A stretch of DNA of 64,000 nucleotides. It comes from Trichostrongylus colubriformis. Taxonomy: Eukaryota > Nematoda > Chromadorea > Rhabditida > Trichostrongylidae. The notes below the pieces were generated by a model. The model did no database searches, was not told the origin of the DNA, and saw nothing but the letters and a program-made list of their open reading frames with translations. The stretch spans positions 25,789,686 to 25,853,685 of the forward strand of contig OZ022261.1 of NCBI GenBank assembly GCA_963978905.1, given 5' to 3'. Of the stretch, positions 23,101 to 35,650 are shown in pieces. A program made the position numbers and the translations under genes. Position 1 is the stretch's first letter; each line of letters opens with the position of its first letter.

Positions 23101-24834
23101 GCTGCACTCAGTCCCTGGCGCTGTACTTGCTATTGGGAGTTTTCCTCGTGAAAACGATGCCATTCAATGAATTCTCGGCGTCGAATCAGCGTTGTCAGAG
23201 CGCCGCTAGAGAGAGAGCACGACGGCTGGCATCCGTTCCAATTATAACTCTTTATTGCCATCAAATTTCTACCAATGTAATTTCACCTTTGAATGAAACT
23301 TCACATTGGCTTTCCCTCTCGTCTCATTAGGTCACTTTTACACACAAATTCCACCTTACTATAAATTTGTGTCTCAAAAATCTTCAAATCCTCGGATCGT
23401 TCGAGTGGTTTTTTTTGGAGCAGCACTAGTTGTGTGGTCTCCATCCTCACTGATCAGTATCTGTGCTCTTCGAAAGCCTTATTCGATCAGGCTCATGAGC
23501 TCCATAAAGGAGCATGGCAGCCTTGCCTTTCAGTGCTTTAATTGCTGCGCTATGCTCCTCAGTCAGTTGGTCTGCTTCTTCCACTGGAAAAGGCAGTGGT
23601 GATATGCGTGAAATCCTTAGCGCACCCAGAGTAGGAGAGTCTAATCCTTACCATTCTTACCGAATCTCTTAAACGTCACCATTGAAAACCACTACCTGAA
23701 CATATTTGTAGCCGTAACTATCGCGAGGCACGACACTGCTCAACTCTGCTTCATTAGGCGATTGTCCTGATATACCCTCTTGTATACAGCTGCCATCAAT
23801 ACGCGACACACCTTTTCCTGACCAGCTAACTAGGGCTAGCTACGGCCTTTCCCTAATTTTCTGACTGCAAAAGCTGCTCAGATGTGTTAAAGTGGCTCAA
23901 ATTCAAGAGCTGTTCTCCATACCATACGCATCTCTCTCTAAGGTGTAGTCATATCTGAAACCTCGTTAGCGCGGTAAAATTACCAAAACTGGTAATTTAT
24001 GGAAGTTGGCAGCCCACTCTTTATCAGGAGATAGACCTCACACAGTGAAGCGTGACCGAACTTCTAAAACGAGCTGGTCGGACGTTTGCTCCCGAGCGGC
24101 ATCTCCAAGCATAAATCCTGTTGTCCATTAAAGAGTACTAAATGGTAATGGCACGTCCCACGTCATCCATCGTGAGCGTGGGCTAAAGATAGTACGTGGA
24201 TTAAGGATGTGGACATAGAAGAAATGTGTGAGCTGACCGCACCGCTACTATTGAAAATCGAAAAAAGTGCTCTCGTTTTCAGCACGATGAAAATCTGCAG
24301 AGTAATGTGGACTGAAAGAGAGGAGCTCCATCTGCCTTAATATGTTTATGGTGCTTATGGCTTTCCTTCATTTTCTCTATAGGGATTCATTAATTTCCCA
24401 GTGATTAGTCCAAGTCCTTTTTCTATCTGATTTCTTTCATCGTAATAGCTCTAGCATTTTCTAGCATCAAACTTGTCTTTCCAATGTCATAGCCCTTTCG
24501 GTTGATCCAAATTCTTTTGACTGGTGGACGTCAACGAAGTCGTTGTCGTGAATTTTTGAGAACTTTATTCGGGTAATAGTTGAACCATTTACAAAGTAAA
24601 CGTTTAAACGTTCAGATTTGGGCCCATATGTGCTGTTCATTACCTCTGTGGAATTCGTCACGTGCTCTAGTTTTGGTACGAGTTGTAGAGGTGATCAAAT
24701 GCAATTTGGCTCATACAGATTTCGTGGGAACCAGCCGATGTCATAGATTGATGCATAATTATTGCGGCTTTTTTGTGCCCTCCTCCCGTCAGTGAATAAT
24801 TTTTTGTGCGCTTTTTCTGACCAATTGTAATATA
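20191..24834. other. noncoding, nothing recognised
   Basis: No gene, RNA or repeat relationship was recognised in these 4.6 kb. Open frames are short and overlapping, typical of random sequence. Local AT-rich patches occur near 21120-21220. Confidence 0.4.
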
Positions 24835-26052
24835 TTGGGTAGTCTAAAAAGTTTTTTCGTATTTTCAAATACCGCTTTTTCCCTCCAAACTGCTTTCCAG
24901 CAATCTCTTCTGTAAATACACACGTAGTACAAGTCCACACGCATCTATAGGTACTATTGTCTTCCATCTCCCGGAAACCCTTTTCGGCAAAATAAACATA
25001 TCAACGGTCAACCTCATTTTCAATACAAAAATTATAAAAATTTTTTTCTTCGAATGGCGTTAGACAGGGAAAGGAAAAGGTTATAATTCGATGGCGCAAG
25101 GAAAGGAAAAGGTGATAATCCGATGGAGCAAGATGAGGGCTATAAGGTGGATGGGGCAGCAATTTTTATCCAAGCTTGAGAATTTTTTGGCGAGTCATTT
25201 TTTCACTAGTGGTAAAAAATTTTTAAAATTTTTTCTTTCGAAAAATTTTTGAGCTTGGATAAAAGTTGCTGCCTTATAGCCCTGATCTTGCTCCATCGGA
25301 TTATCACCTTTTCCTTTCCCTGTCTAACGCCATTCAAAGAAAAAAAAATTGGAATTGAAAATGAAGTGACTTTTGATATTTTTATTTTGCCGAAAAGGGT
25401 TATCCGGGAGATGGAAGACAACAATACCTATAGATGCGTGTGGACTTGTACTACATACAGTAGCGCTCAAAAGTCTTCGGCGAAATGGTCTTTCACTTAG
25501 AGTTTTTCACTTGTAACTTTTTTGCAACTGCACCGATCTAAGAGAAATTTTAGTATGTTGTACTTGGAGACACTGCATACTTAATATACTATTTTGGCGC
25601 TCAAAGGTATAGGTTACGCAGTTATATGAAATTTTTTGTTTTTGGAGTGCCATCGCTATGCCGTCCCGCTGTGCCGCTGTCATCAAAAGTCGTGGTCTTT
25701 CTACAATATATTAATGTTCTCTGAGGCTTGCTCGTTTTGTTTTTATAAAGAAAGCCGTTCCCCTTGACCAAGCCTTTTACTTTTTTTGGGTGGTCTTGTA
25801 GTAAATTCTTGTAAAAAACCATGAAAAGTGTCAAGCGGCACTCAAGTAGAAGGAAATGTTGGCAATAGGATCAGGCATCACATATTAAAATTTTGTCAAA
25901 TTTGGTCAAGTAGAAAAAAAGTTATGACAAAAGAGTTTTGGCCGAAGACTTTTGAGCGCTACTGTATATATGTACAGAAGAAATTTTGTGGAAAGCAGTT
26001 TTGAGGGAAAAAGCGGTATTTAAAAATCGAAAAGACTTTTTAGACTACCTAA
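24835..26052. mobile_element. palindromic mariner derivative, interrupted by a Tc1-family MITE
   Basis: Ends TTGGGTAGTCTAAAAAGT (left) and the complement ACTTTTTAGACTACCTAA (right) are flanked by TA. The element consists of two inverted copies of the 3' half of a mariner. In the right arm, on the plus strand near 25275-25345, PYSPDLAPSDYHLFLSLSNA matches the C-terminal catalytic region of mariner transposase; the left arm carries the same sequence inverted. Without the 507-bp insert at 25458-25964 it is about 709 bp, close to the related palindrome at 49448-50127. It cannot encode transposase. A transcript would form a long hairpin. Confidence 0.85.
25458..25964. mobile_element. Tc1-family MITE nested in the palindromic mariner
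   Basis: A 507-bp element with ends CAGTAGCGCTCAAAAGTCTT at both sides (inverted) and TA duplications at 25456-25457 and 25965-25966. Removing it joins the mariner arm, which reads on across the site and matches the corresponding arm near 50030-50050. It is nearly the same sequence as 30002-30504. Only its ends are related to the 1550-bp element at 10828-12377. No transposase is encoded. Confidence 0.9.
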
Positions 26053-28455
26053 TATTTCAAAGAATGAGAAGGATGAAGTTCTAGGCGTCAATAAATCCCT
26101 CGTTTGAGGCGCCTCAGAATCGTAGTGGCAGATGAATGCGTTTTGGTCCATACAGTGACTTGCGGATGCCAGCCGATCTACAAGTCAGTGCTTTTATTCT
26201 CCCAGACGAGTCTGTTACCAGTTCACCTCACCTACCCGAGAAGGATGGGAGGGTGACATTGGCGGGCACTGATGTTGGATTTGGTTTTCGCCGTATAAGT
26301 GGGAGTGCGCGTCACCTGCCACTGCACCACCTTCCTCATGCGATTTAGGTAATGAGAATCTTGCTAATAATTTTACTGCATATTCTTCCCTTTTGTGACT
26401 AGAATTTGTTGGAAGGAGCCGCAATGGTTGCGCATAAACTTGTTAGAAACCCATGCCATAAGCAGAGAAGTCTGGTACCGATCCATCTTCTTCGTAGTGG
26501 TGAAAGGCGTGATTGTGCAAACATTAGTTTGAACCTTCAATAGATAAGTATATCCTTGACCTCCTCTCAAGGAAAAATTCGCCATTATAGTTACAACCAA
26601 ATATGTGTGAATGCAGAAATCATAGTTGTATTGCTTTCACAGTAAAAACACTAGCCTGGAATCAGTCAAGTTGGAGTGGTCAAGAATAGTGAACGTGGAT
26701 TGGACAACAAAACAGAATTTCAGCAAGGAGACACCTTTAGGGGGGTTTTGGCAGAATGTGGAATAAGTAGAGGTGCGAAGAAATGCATCAGTAGAAAAAA
26801 ATGTAATGATGGTCAGAAAACCTCAAAACTAGGACCCCTCCCCACCACCGAGTACGTGCTTTCGCCACCTCTGCATCCCTGCAGTTGGTCATGCTGATGG
26901 CGAGAGCAGCCATGCCAGCCAACCATGAACGCTGCTCCACCCCACAGCTATAGCTCCTCCGCTATCGGTTCCTATCGGTCCGAACGCAAGCAAGCGAGAT
27001 CTTTTAATGCGAGTGTCGCCTTCTCCCCATTTCCGATTTCCGATTTCCTTCATTACAACTGGTGGTGTCCTCAAATGCGGGTGAAAAGATTAGCAAATAG
27101 CAAATGCGTTTCAATTTGATGTACTATTTTGGTACTGGTCGACTTTCTTGCGCCCACAGAACTTTATCACTGCTGGCAAGGTTTTCAATGGAGATTTTCA
27201 TTGATCTTCTACTGAGTACTATCTTGGACACTTCGAAAAAAAACATGACACCTACATAACATATAAATTAAAGTATATTCCATGCTCAGTACATGATGAA
27301 TGTCATGTAGCCTTTTTGCTGTGCCCTTTTGCTTTTTTTCAGTTACTCTCATGTTCGTTGCGCTCTCTCGGCGCGATGAGATCTTGTCAAGGTACGTCCA
27401 GGTCCCCCTCGCATTCCAATTGTACAGCTCCGCCCTTGTTGAGCAGAAACGCCTTCCAGTGCACCTGAGGCAACCTTTGACCTTTTGCACGATTGGTGTT
27501 TCAAAAAGTTCGGGTTTGTAAAGCAGCAAGTTGAGAATAACGTCTTTTGAAAGAGTCACGTTGTGGCGAACAAGCGTATGTTATGCACAAAGAGATTTTT
27601 ATTCAAATTCGATTTTTTTTAAATTCAGTCTCAGAATGGAACGGGATATTTAATATTATCCGAATGAGCATCTTAACACTTTTCAATGCTGGACTGCACC
27701 GAAGCTGGCAGCGCAAACTATTTCGAACGGAAGTTTGACTAAATGGGCTTAGCGCAAGTGCCTGCACCCCACCCCCGTTGTCGCCGCCCTTCTATAGCTA
27801 CTAACAAAGGGTTTGAGATCTGTAATGCATCCATCCCTAATGAGGTGACCATTCGGCTTTTGACTTTCAGTGCACTTGAGAACATCGATTGTTGAGACTC
27901 TTGGTCTGTCCTGCACGTTTTTGTTTGAACTTCATGCTCCTCTCTGTAACATCCACACGCTCGAAACGTTTTGTTTTATCATAAAAATTCGATTCCTCGT
28001 GTCTTCCTCCATCCGCTCAGTCTGATCCTGGTGAGATTCCATTTGGTGTCACTTCACTTCCAGACTCTTTTGTTCTTTGCACATTCAATTAGAACACACG
28101 CCACTAAGTGGATGCAGAAGTTTCTTCGAATTAGAAGCTATTCTTAGCTGCTGGAATTACTATTTGAGGAAACACTGAATTCAGTTAATAGTACGGAGAA
28201 GTAACTGCATTTACGTGTTTTCAAAGTCTGCCGTTGATCTCTGACGCGTAAGTGCGTGAGGATTTCGGGGAATGACATTTGGCGACCACTGTCTATTTAA
28301 GGCTTCTACTTTCTTTAAAGTACAATTCATGATAACCTTATGTGAGTTATTTCGCTTGACGATGAAGGTCCTCCAGAAAAAGAAAAGAAAGTCTGTAGAT
28401 TTTTCCAGAAACACTAAATAAAACCTAGAACTCTGTCTTCAAGAACTATTTATTT

Positions 28456-28490
<35 letters not shown>

Positions 28491-28944
28491 CTGCACCCAT
28501 TGATGCCCATGGTTCCCAAACTTTGAACTATGTAGGTAGATACGTTTGAGAAAATGAATATAATCGCTTTGAAGAGGTTCAGACGAGCATTTGCTATTCG
28601 ATTTCATGCGAAATTCTACGATTTCATCTGTTTCACGTTGATACCACTAAAACTTCGATCTTGTCTTAATACTAGTCGTTCGCAAGCTTTTATCACGTGG
28701 TTACCACTGCTACCAGCAACCATGTCCAGCGGGCGGAGCAGCTCGTTATCATGCCTTGGTTATACTCATTTGATTTTTTTACTGCCATTCTATAGATCCT
28801 TTAAAAAGGATTTAAGGAACCGGAGCATCTAAGCGGTTTTTGGGATGGCCGTCTCAATGTTCAACTCCTCACGATTAGACAGACACTACCATGATCGGCT
28901 AACGCGAAAGGGGAGAGAGGACATCGTATAGGTGTAATTCTTGA
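26053..28944. other. noncoding, nothing firmly recognised
   Basis: No gene is recognised. A minus-strand frame of 116 codons (27209-27559) begins with a short NLLLYKPEL peptide shared loosely with 16010-16060 but has no other known motif. A tetranucleotide microsatellite lies at 28448-28490. Confidence 0.4.
28448..28490. repeat. (TTTA)n microsatellite
   Basis: About ten TTTA units in a row, with one imperfect unit near the start. Confidence 0.95.
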
Positions 28945-29330
28945 AGGCACACCACACGATAATCAGATTAGTGGCTTACTTTCTTGGGACAAGTAGGCGG
29001 CTGCACGGGCACCCTCACACTGTTGAGGCTCCTTGAACAAAACCAAGCCACGCCTGCCCAACCAAATCACACCTGGCCCTGAACGAACAAATTTCCAGTG
29101 TGGCGATGAAGACAGCTTCTACGTTGGAAACTCGTTCGTTTGAGACCAATTCATTCGTCTATGGCTTGGTGTGATTTGCTTGGATAGGCGTGACTCGGTT
29201 GTGTTAAGGCAGGCACAACACAGAGAGGGTGCACCGTGCAGCCACAACAAAGGTGCAGCCCGAGCAGTTATCTAAGGACCCACTTGCTCAAAGAAAGTAG
29301 TCCATTAATCTGATTAACGCGTACTGTGCT
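28945..29330. mobile_element. fold-back MITE, second copy of the TTAA-flanked family
   Basis: The same sequence as 15338-15799, including AGGCACACCACACGATAATC, CCAAGCCACGCC, GGTGCACCGTGCAGCC and CAGTTATCTAAGGACC. It is shorter by about 75 bp, with imperfect flanks (TTGA left, TTAT right) where TTAA is expected. The arms still pair. It is noncoding. Confidence 0.7.
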
Positions 29331-30001
29331 TTATAACTCAAATGGGACCAATCCATGTCAGTGACGGAGGAACTAATGAACGCTTGGCAAAGATTCCAGC
29401 TCTGAAGTGAGCACGACGTATACGGTGGGCGAGATAGAACATCAAGCGCTTCCCTAGTTGATGCTTGAAACATCTTCCTGTTCATCCCCACGAAGCGATC
29501 CGATGCCGCTGAGCGTCAGACAAAGTGCTACGATCGAATGATTTCATGCATCAGTGGGTGCCTTCCAACAGCGGTCTTGCAGGTACCCGCAGCTCAACTT
29601 CTAAGTAATTATTCAATTAAAGCTCGAAGCACTAGGAATGATCCAATTAGTCCCAATATCAGGATGCAGGGTAATTTTTGCGACATTTTTCCGATTGCTA
29701 GAAGAGCTCCCATATGTTTTCCGTTCGGTGTCAATGAGGATGACCGTAACGGAATGGGGAAGCATGCGAGTGCTGGTCGACGAGCGGTAAGTACACCATC
29801 TCCATTACGTTGACGTTACGGTGCTCATAAGATCGAGGAGACGTCTCGAACCAAAGTGCGAGCGGTCGGTTTTCTGCTTTTTTGTCTGGCTTTAATGAAG
29901 ACGATGTTTACTGAGAATTACGCTGATTTTTGATGCCTGTTCACATCAGAGGAATGACACCTCTCAATGTTTCACGTCCATACATCTGCGGGGGACAGAT
30001 A
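29331..30001. other. noncoding, nothing recognised
   Basis: No gene, RNA or repeat relationship was recognised. Confidence 0.4.
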
Positions 30002-30504
30002 CAGTAGCGCTCAAAAGTCTTCGGCGAAATGATCTTTCACTTGGGTTTTCCACTTGTAACTTTTCTGCGACTGCACCGATCTAAGAGAAATTTTAGTATG
30101 TTGTACTTGGAGACACTGAATACTTAATACACTATTTTGGCGCTCAACGGTGTAAGTTACGTGGTTAAATGCAATTTTTTCTTTTTGGAGTGCCATCCCT
30201 ATGCCGACCCGCTGTGCCGCTGTCATCAAAAGTCGTGGTCTTTCTACAAAATATTAATGTTCTCTGAGGCTTCTCGTTTTGTTTTTGTAAAGAAAGCCGT
30301 TTTTCTTGACCAAGCCTTTTACTTTTTTTCGGTGGTCTTGTAGTAAATTCTTGTAAGAAACCATGAATAGTGTCAAGCGGCACTCAAGTAGAAGGAAATG
30401 TTGGCAATAGGTTCAGGCACCACATATTAAAATTTTGTCAAATTTAGTCGAGTAGAAAAAAAGTTATGACAAAAAAGTTTTGGCCGAAGACTTTAGCGCT
30501 ACTG
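30002..30504. mobile_element. Tc1-family MITE, second copy
   Basis: A 503-bp element with the inverted ends CAGTAGCGCTCAAAAGTCTT (left) and a slightly shortened right end, flanked by TA at 30000-30001 and 30505-30506. It is almost identical to 25458-25964 throughout, in the same orientation, so both moved recently from a common source. The frames of about 70 codons inside are not genes. Confidence 0.9.
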
Positions 30505-31722
30505 TATATGGGAAGGATATGCTAGTTAAGAATGGATTATGGAGATTTATTCTATAGCAACCTTCGGAGAAATGATCTGTGTAGAAATTTGCGTTGAAAG
30601 GCTCTGGGCGCTGACGGTGAAGTGCGCGGCAACCTCCTCTATTCCCCTGGTTGTCTGCGTGGTCCCCTTCAGTGATGCAGAAAGGTGAAAGCACGTCCTT
30701 GATAAAGGTTAGGGATAGGAAATGGATCCTATATGTTGAAAACGTGATTCTTCCATCTCATTCTTTCTCCATTGATACACTACTCAGCATCTCTATTTTG
30801 ATATTTCATTATCGGTCAAAATGTCCCTAAAATTTTTAAATGACAATCAATAGGAATGACAATTTAGCTCCAGAGCCGAGTGCGGAAATAGTTTAGCAAA
30901 TGACCGAGCAGGCAATAAATAAATCAAAAGAGACGCAGCTCTGCGCTCATCTCTGCAAATGCTCAATCTTTTCTGCCCTAGGCTAGTGTTTTATATTGGA
31001 ATCAGGATGCTTGGAGTTGTCCTATACAAACGACCGCGAAGTAGGAAATCCAGATTCCGCTGAAGGGCTGAAGATCAGGTTTGCCGGGCACGTCATGCGA
31101 TTTTGGAATGACCGCAGATGGGTTATCGAGTAGATCCCTTGGGACTCCAAACGAACAGCACCCTCTCGACGCGAGGTTAGCCTTCTTCATGGAAGTTATG
31201 CACAATAGAACTCCGTCACGCGATCGCTCTATGAGTGGAAAGTTTTTTTCTGGATTTTGGACCCTCTAATGCCCTCTCCCCCCCCCCCTCTCATCAAGAG
31301 AATCACTGGAGTGGGGAAGGGAAAGCGCTTTAGAAAAGTGTACTCGATGTGCAATTCACGTGTATCACCTCCCGTCCCGTTGTTCATCGAGAGTCTCCAG
31401 CGGGCTCCAGCAACGACTCCATTCGTCCCTGTCGCGAGTTAGAGCGGACTAATGAACTCTTGTGGCTCCAAGGACACGCCATCTCTCGTTTCCTTCACGC
31501 TGAACTTTCTCCTCCACCGAGAGGCCTCCCTCGCTGGAGGATCCCGAGTCGGTAGATGGCAAGGCTATGTGGCGGAACTCGAGGTGGCGGAGAGGGGGCT
31601 TACACTGTGCATATGAATACACCCCCCCTCCCCTCCTCAGTGGTGTTGATGAATGAAGTATGGTGAAGTGATTGTGTACAAACCGTACCAATTCCCTTCT
31701 AGCCCAACAATTTTCGGGTGAC
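30505..31722. other. noncoding, nothing recognised
   Basis: No gene is recognised. A 30-40 bp segment near 30665-30703 is an inverted copy of words near 1229-1262 and 26850. Confidence 0.4.
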
Positions 31723-31932
31723 GGTTGGGACACACGAATCTAGGCCGTGACCCTGTGACAGCCTGTGGCCTTTGCGCTGTGACATGAATAATTCAGACAA
31801 TTTGACTATACAACGGAACAGACTTGCAAGGAGGACACGATTTACATGAACAAATTGTCTGAATTATTTAAGGCTTAGGTCAAAGGCCACAGGCTGTTAC
31901 AGGGTCACGGCCTAGATTCGTGTGTCCCAACC
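31723..31932. repeat. fold-back MITE with about 70-bp arms
   Basis: GGTTGGGACACACGAATC at 31723-31740 pairs perfectly with 31915-31932. Pairing continues through TAGGCCGTGACCCTGT, GCCTGTGGCCTTTG and AATAATTCAGACAATTTG, leaving a spacer of a few tens of bases. The arms differ at only a few positions, so insertion or homogenisation was recent. No target duplication is obvious and no protein is encoded. Confidence 0.8.
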
Positions 31933-31974
31933 TACACCCACAATTTTCGACACCCACAGGTGTGCATCGGTAGC

Positions 31975-32165
31975 ATAGGATTTCACACCGCATTGTGCGT
32001 CGCAATGAGGGCCAACTAGCGGCGCCTTATGTGGTAGGGTTCTCAAGTGATTACTCTGTCCGCTCGTTAATTCACTCGCAAGGCACGGTCGGCTCAGAAA
32101 CTGACTACATACGGCGTTCCTAGCTCGTACGCATCGCACCGCGCTGTGCACATCGTGGTGAAAAT
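31975..32165. repeat. GCGAGCTA fold-back MITE family, copy
   Basis: The left arm has CGGCGCCTTATGTGGTAGGG followed by TCTCAAGTGATTACT. The right arm has CTACATACGGCGTTCCTAGC then TCGTACGCATCGCACC. The order and words match the other family members at 34440-34625, 42040-42215 and 56782-57011. The arms are diverged. Confidence 0.55.
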
Positions 32166-32529
32166 AATGTACTAACGTAACAAACCCTACCCCAATTCGT
32201 GCATTTCTCCGCTGGAACATGTCCCGTAATGGGAAATGATTGATGGTTCCATCCACTGCGATGAAATTTTCTGCATTTCTGGAGTTTTCGATTCTTTGTG
32301 CCCATTATATATTCTCAGTGACGAGTGATCGTGATGATGCTACCGGCTTACCAGACCAACCCAATCTAACACATTTTTAGCGAGTTAGACGCTGAACCGC
32401 TAATAATTTTCGCGTTCCCTGGGATTTTCGAGAGGCACAGCTCTGAGATTCGTGTACGTGACCCAAAGCACAAAAAATCGTTTTCCAGTGAAAAACTTCA
32501 TCTTCTGTAGAGTGTATATTGTTAGTTCA

Positions 32530-33060
32530 GGATTTCGCATAACGGCGTCGCACTCGCGGCGTATCAGCGCGAGTTGTCGCAGTCGGTTGGGATTCCGCTC
32601 ACGACTCAGTGGACTGGTACTGTGGGAGTTTTTAAAAGAACCAGAACCCAAGTACTTCAAGAAGGGTGGAATACGGTGCTATTGCAACGAGATGGGCATC
32701 TTAAAAAAAGATGCACAAATAAGATCTCTGAGGGGTCAATCTGTACACTCGAGCGCATATTTTTGTCTAAGCCTTAGTGGGAGAAGGGAGGGGTCCCACC
32801 ACCTTTTAAGATGAACCCACTCCCACTCTCCAAGGTAGCATAACAAGTCATAGTGACAACAACAGTAACATAATAACAATTCTATTCTGTTAATAATTTA
32901 TTCAGGCGTAAAACTCTCAAGAAAGATGTGCGCAGTCACACGCAAAGAAAAACGATCGGCACTCGCCGCGCCGTTAGTCGCGTGCGGTCGCTCGAAATCC
33001 CAACCTGGTAATATACACCATCTTTTGTATAACATTCGCTGTAAAGCAACGAGGGCGCCA
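32530..33060 (+). repeat. composite repeat R4...R5, short derivative
   Basis: R4 sequence at 32540-32645 is followed about 250 bp later by R5 sequence near 32885-33010. Around 8340-9480 the same two blocks flank the Penelope GIY-YIG fragment with a longer spacer. The simplest reading is an internally deleted relative of that unit. No GIY-YIG motif is present here. Confidence 0.4.
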
Positions 33061-34439
33061 CGTGTTTGCTAGTATATTTGGTGATCCGTGCTAATGTCGT
33101 TCACAACATTGGCGCGGATCAAATACACTACTGACATTTTTCCCGTTAACGACATTTTTCATGCAGAACGTCCTGACCGCTGACGCATGAAACCTTTTTG
33201 TGAAGTGCAATAGTGACGACTTTTTCAGAAGTTTCATGAATGGTATGGTTTTAATGAAAACCACCTTAAGACATTTATTGTGTCTTAATGGTTCGCTGAA
33301 TGACTCTAAAGTTGCTCCGTGCGCTGTATTTGTCTATAAAATTTGAAACAGTCTGTATGGTTCTGGGAAAAGCCCTAATTTTAAGGGTAAGGTCATAGAA
33401 ATTAATGGATTCGAAAACAAAATGATAATGAGTTAAAATGATTTTGAAAAGGTATCTGCCTATATGTGTGGCTGGAAGATACATTTTAGAATCTTCTTGA
33501 GAAGTGTGCAGAATGTCGTGAAATTGCATCTGATGGATTCACACCACAATATTCACCCGCTCTTCCTAATGCATCAGAAAAAGTTTCCCTTCATTTGGTA
33601 GACTCAGGTTATGCGAGGTGGCGGCGGATGCTCTCCTTTGCGCGCGGTCCGTTCCCAACGGGACCGACGAAGTACTTGGTGTGCGCGGTGACCCGATTTG
33701 CGTGGAGCCCTGATTCAGTTTGGCTGTCCTACTGCCCATCCAAATGATGGCCTGTAATGGTTGGTGCAGTCTGCTACGGCAACTCGCCCACAGTGGCTCG
33801 AAGTCTCAAATTCATGACTACCTGATTCGAGATCTGCACGCCTTCTGTTACACTACTACGCTCACACCACTGCGAGCCGCAGATTTCAAATTTATTCAGT
33901 TGGGGTCTAACACCAAAAAATCCAGGGCTCGATGTAATCACTGTTCTGCCAGTTTCGACGCTCTTAATATGCTCGATATGCAGCAGTTTTTGTTTATATT
34001 GAGGGCTTAGGGAAAAGTCCTTGTGCGCTTGGAGTGCCCTTCAAAAATTGAAAACGAACAGTGGTCTAGTGTTTGTTCTCCAAAAAACGACAGAATAGTC
34101 TTGTGCTACTGCGTAGGGTTGTAATTTTATTTAAGGTGCTAGCGCAATTATGTATTTGATTAGCCAACCTTCTCATACCTCCACTGCCTCTCATGCTTTG
34201 TTCATATATCAGCATACAATAAGAATATATTGTCGAAATGATTTGTGTTGCATGCATGTGAGAATCGCCCGAGACATCTCTTCGAAACACATTTTACGAT
34301 GGAACGAATGTGAATGGAATAATCCTTCCGTGACAGGAAGCGATTCTCGAGCCATGACATTATTACGTTTTCACGATTTGCACGAGCATGCGGAAGATTT
34401 GGGACCAAGACCGCAGAACTGTGCCCATTCAATTGTGTT
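33061..34439. other. noncoding, nothing recognised
   Basis: No gene, RNA or repeat relationship was recognised. Open frames of 84-113 codons have no motif and no splice context. Confidence 0.4.
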
Positions 34440-34625
34440 TCGTAAGAAAAGTATTACGCAACGCGGCATGCGGCGTGTAATGCGAGCCTAGCGCGCCGCA
34501 TGTAGTTGAGTGTTGAAGCGATTACTCCTGAGATAAATCGTAGGACGCGTAATCCTTCCGCGACTCAAGTACTTATCCCTATCTCGTACACGTCGCGCCG
34601 CACATTGCGATGCAAGACACCATCA
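34440..34625. repeat. GCGAGCTA fold-back MITE family, diverged copy
   Basis: Contains AATGCGAGCCTAGCGCGCCG, GTAGTTGAGTGTTGAAGCGA and, inverted on the right, CGACTCAAGTACTTATCCCT with CTCGTACACGTCGCGCC. Pairing between the arms is imperfect. It abuts the R4 repeat that starts near 34690. Confidence 0.5.
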
Positions 34626-34689
34626 GCGATACGCACCCGTTCCCTCCCATCAGAATAGTGCCCCCCCCCTGAAGTGGGGGTAAACTGGT

Positions 34690-34800
34690 CGAGTTTTTCG
34701 CTTCGCGGCGTCGCACGCGCGGCGCCGTCAGTACGAGTTGTTTGGAATTCCGCTCGAGGCGCAATGGGCTGGCACCGTAAGGGACCTTTAAAGATTGCAC
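34690..34800 (+). repeat. dispersed GC-rich repeat R4, third copy
   Basis: Contains CTTCGCGGCGTCGCACGCGC, GGAATTCCGCTC, GGGCTGGCACCGTAAGG and CCTTTAAA, closely matching 32540-32645 and, less well, 8340-8450. It is noncoding. Confidence 0.55.
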
Positions 34801-35294
34801 CTAATTTTAGCAATATGTTGTGAACTGAAATTTCCTGAGACTGCAGTGTGAGCTCTTCATCGTCCTCCAAAGCTATTTAAGGCGTAGCTATCACTGCTTT
34901 TATTGTAATTGAAATTGTTGTTGATTGTTGTGTTAACTTGATAGGTTTCGTCAACTGTTAATGCTCCTGGAGAAACTTCTATGGGCGAGACGAGATGTTT
35001 TCGTTTGTCCATCGGCCCCAACATTCGCAAACTCCGTTGTTAACCTGCACGATGTCGTAAATTAGCTACAAAAGAGGGCTCATTCTTGCGATTTCTAGTG
35101 CTTTGTTGTAAAGGGTCATGCTGTGCTCATTTCATTTCCGAGCCTCACAATCAATATCCAGATTTTGTTCTGTGGATCGTCGAGAAGAAGGAAGACCCGA
35201 GACATACGAAAATAAATCAGCTTGATCACTAATTGGTGGAGCAGTGTTTGTACTGATTCGTTAGACTAGATCGCATAGGGGGTAGGTGTCTCAG
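34801..35294. other. noncoding, nothing recognised
   Basis: No gene, RNA or repeat relationship was recognised. Confidence 0.4.
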
Positions 35295-35650
35295 GACCAG
35301 GGCACTCCCAGGAGTGGAGGAAAATAGGTGCTTCAGTGCGACCCCCCTCCCCCGTTACTTTATAGAGACCGAGTACGACCTTTCCTTTTTTGACCTCTGC
35401 AATACCAATATTTATCGCCGGATTGAATGGTTACAATGTGTTTCATTCCTATGTTTGTCTGAAGCAAAAAGGTATTTATTCCACATTTCCTCACAGAGTT
35501 CGCTGAAGTACCCTCCGTCTCTCCTCTGTATATTGAAGGTTTAGATTCCACTGCATATCGCTGACATCTACAGGTGCGACCCGTTCCTCCTGTCCGGTCG
35601 AATACGGCCCCCTGTCGAGGAATCCTCGCCTCCCGGTGCGATGGCTCGAC
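35295..35650 (+). repeat. dispersed repeat R2, second copy
   Basis: Aligns by eye with 9672-10028 in the same orientation over its full length, with frequent substitutions. Key shared words are ACTCCCAGG, CTCTGCAATACCA, CATATCGCTGAC, TCTACAGGT and CGAGGAATCCTCG. It is noncoding. Confidence 0.55.

Noticed and set aside
27209..27559. Mariner N-terminus suggested by NLLLYKPEL (also 16010-16060)
   Set aside because: Only about ten residues resemble the start of a mariner helix-turn-helix, and the rest of the 116-codon frame does not. No terminal repeats were found.
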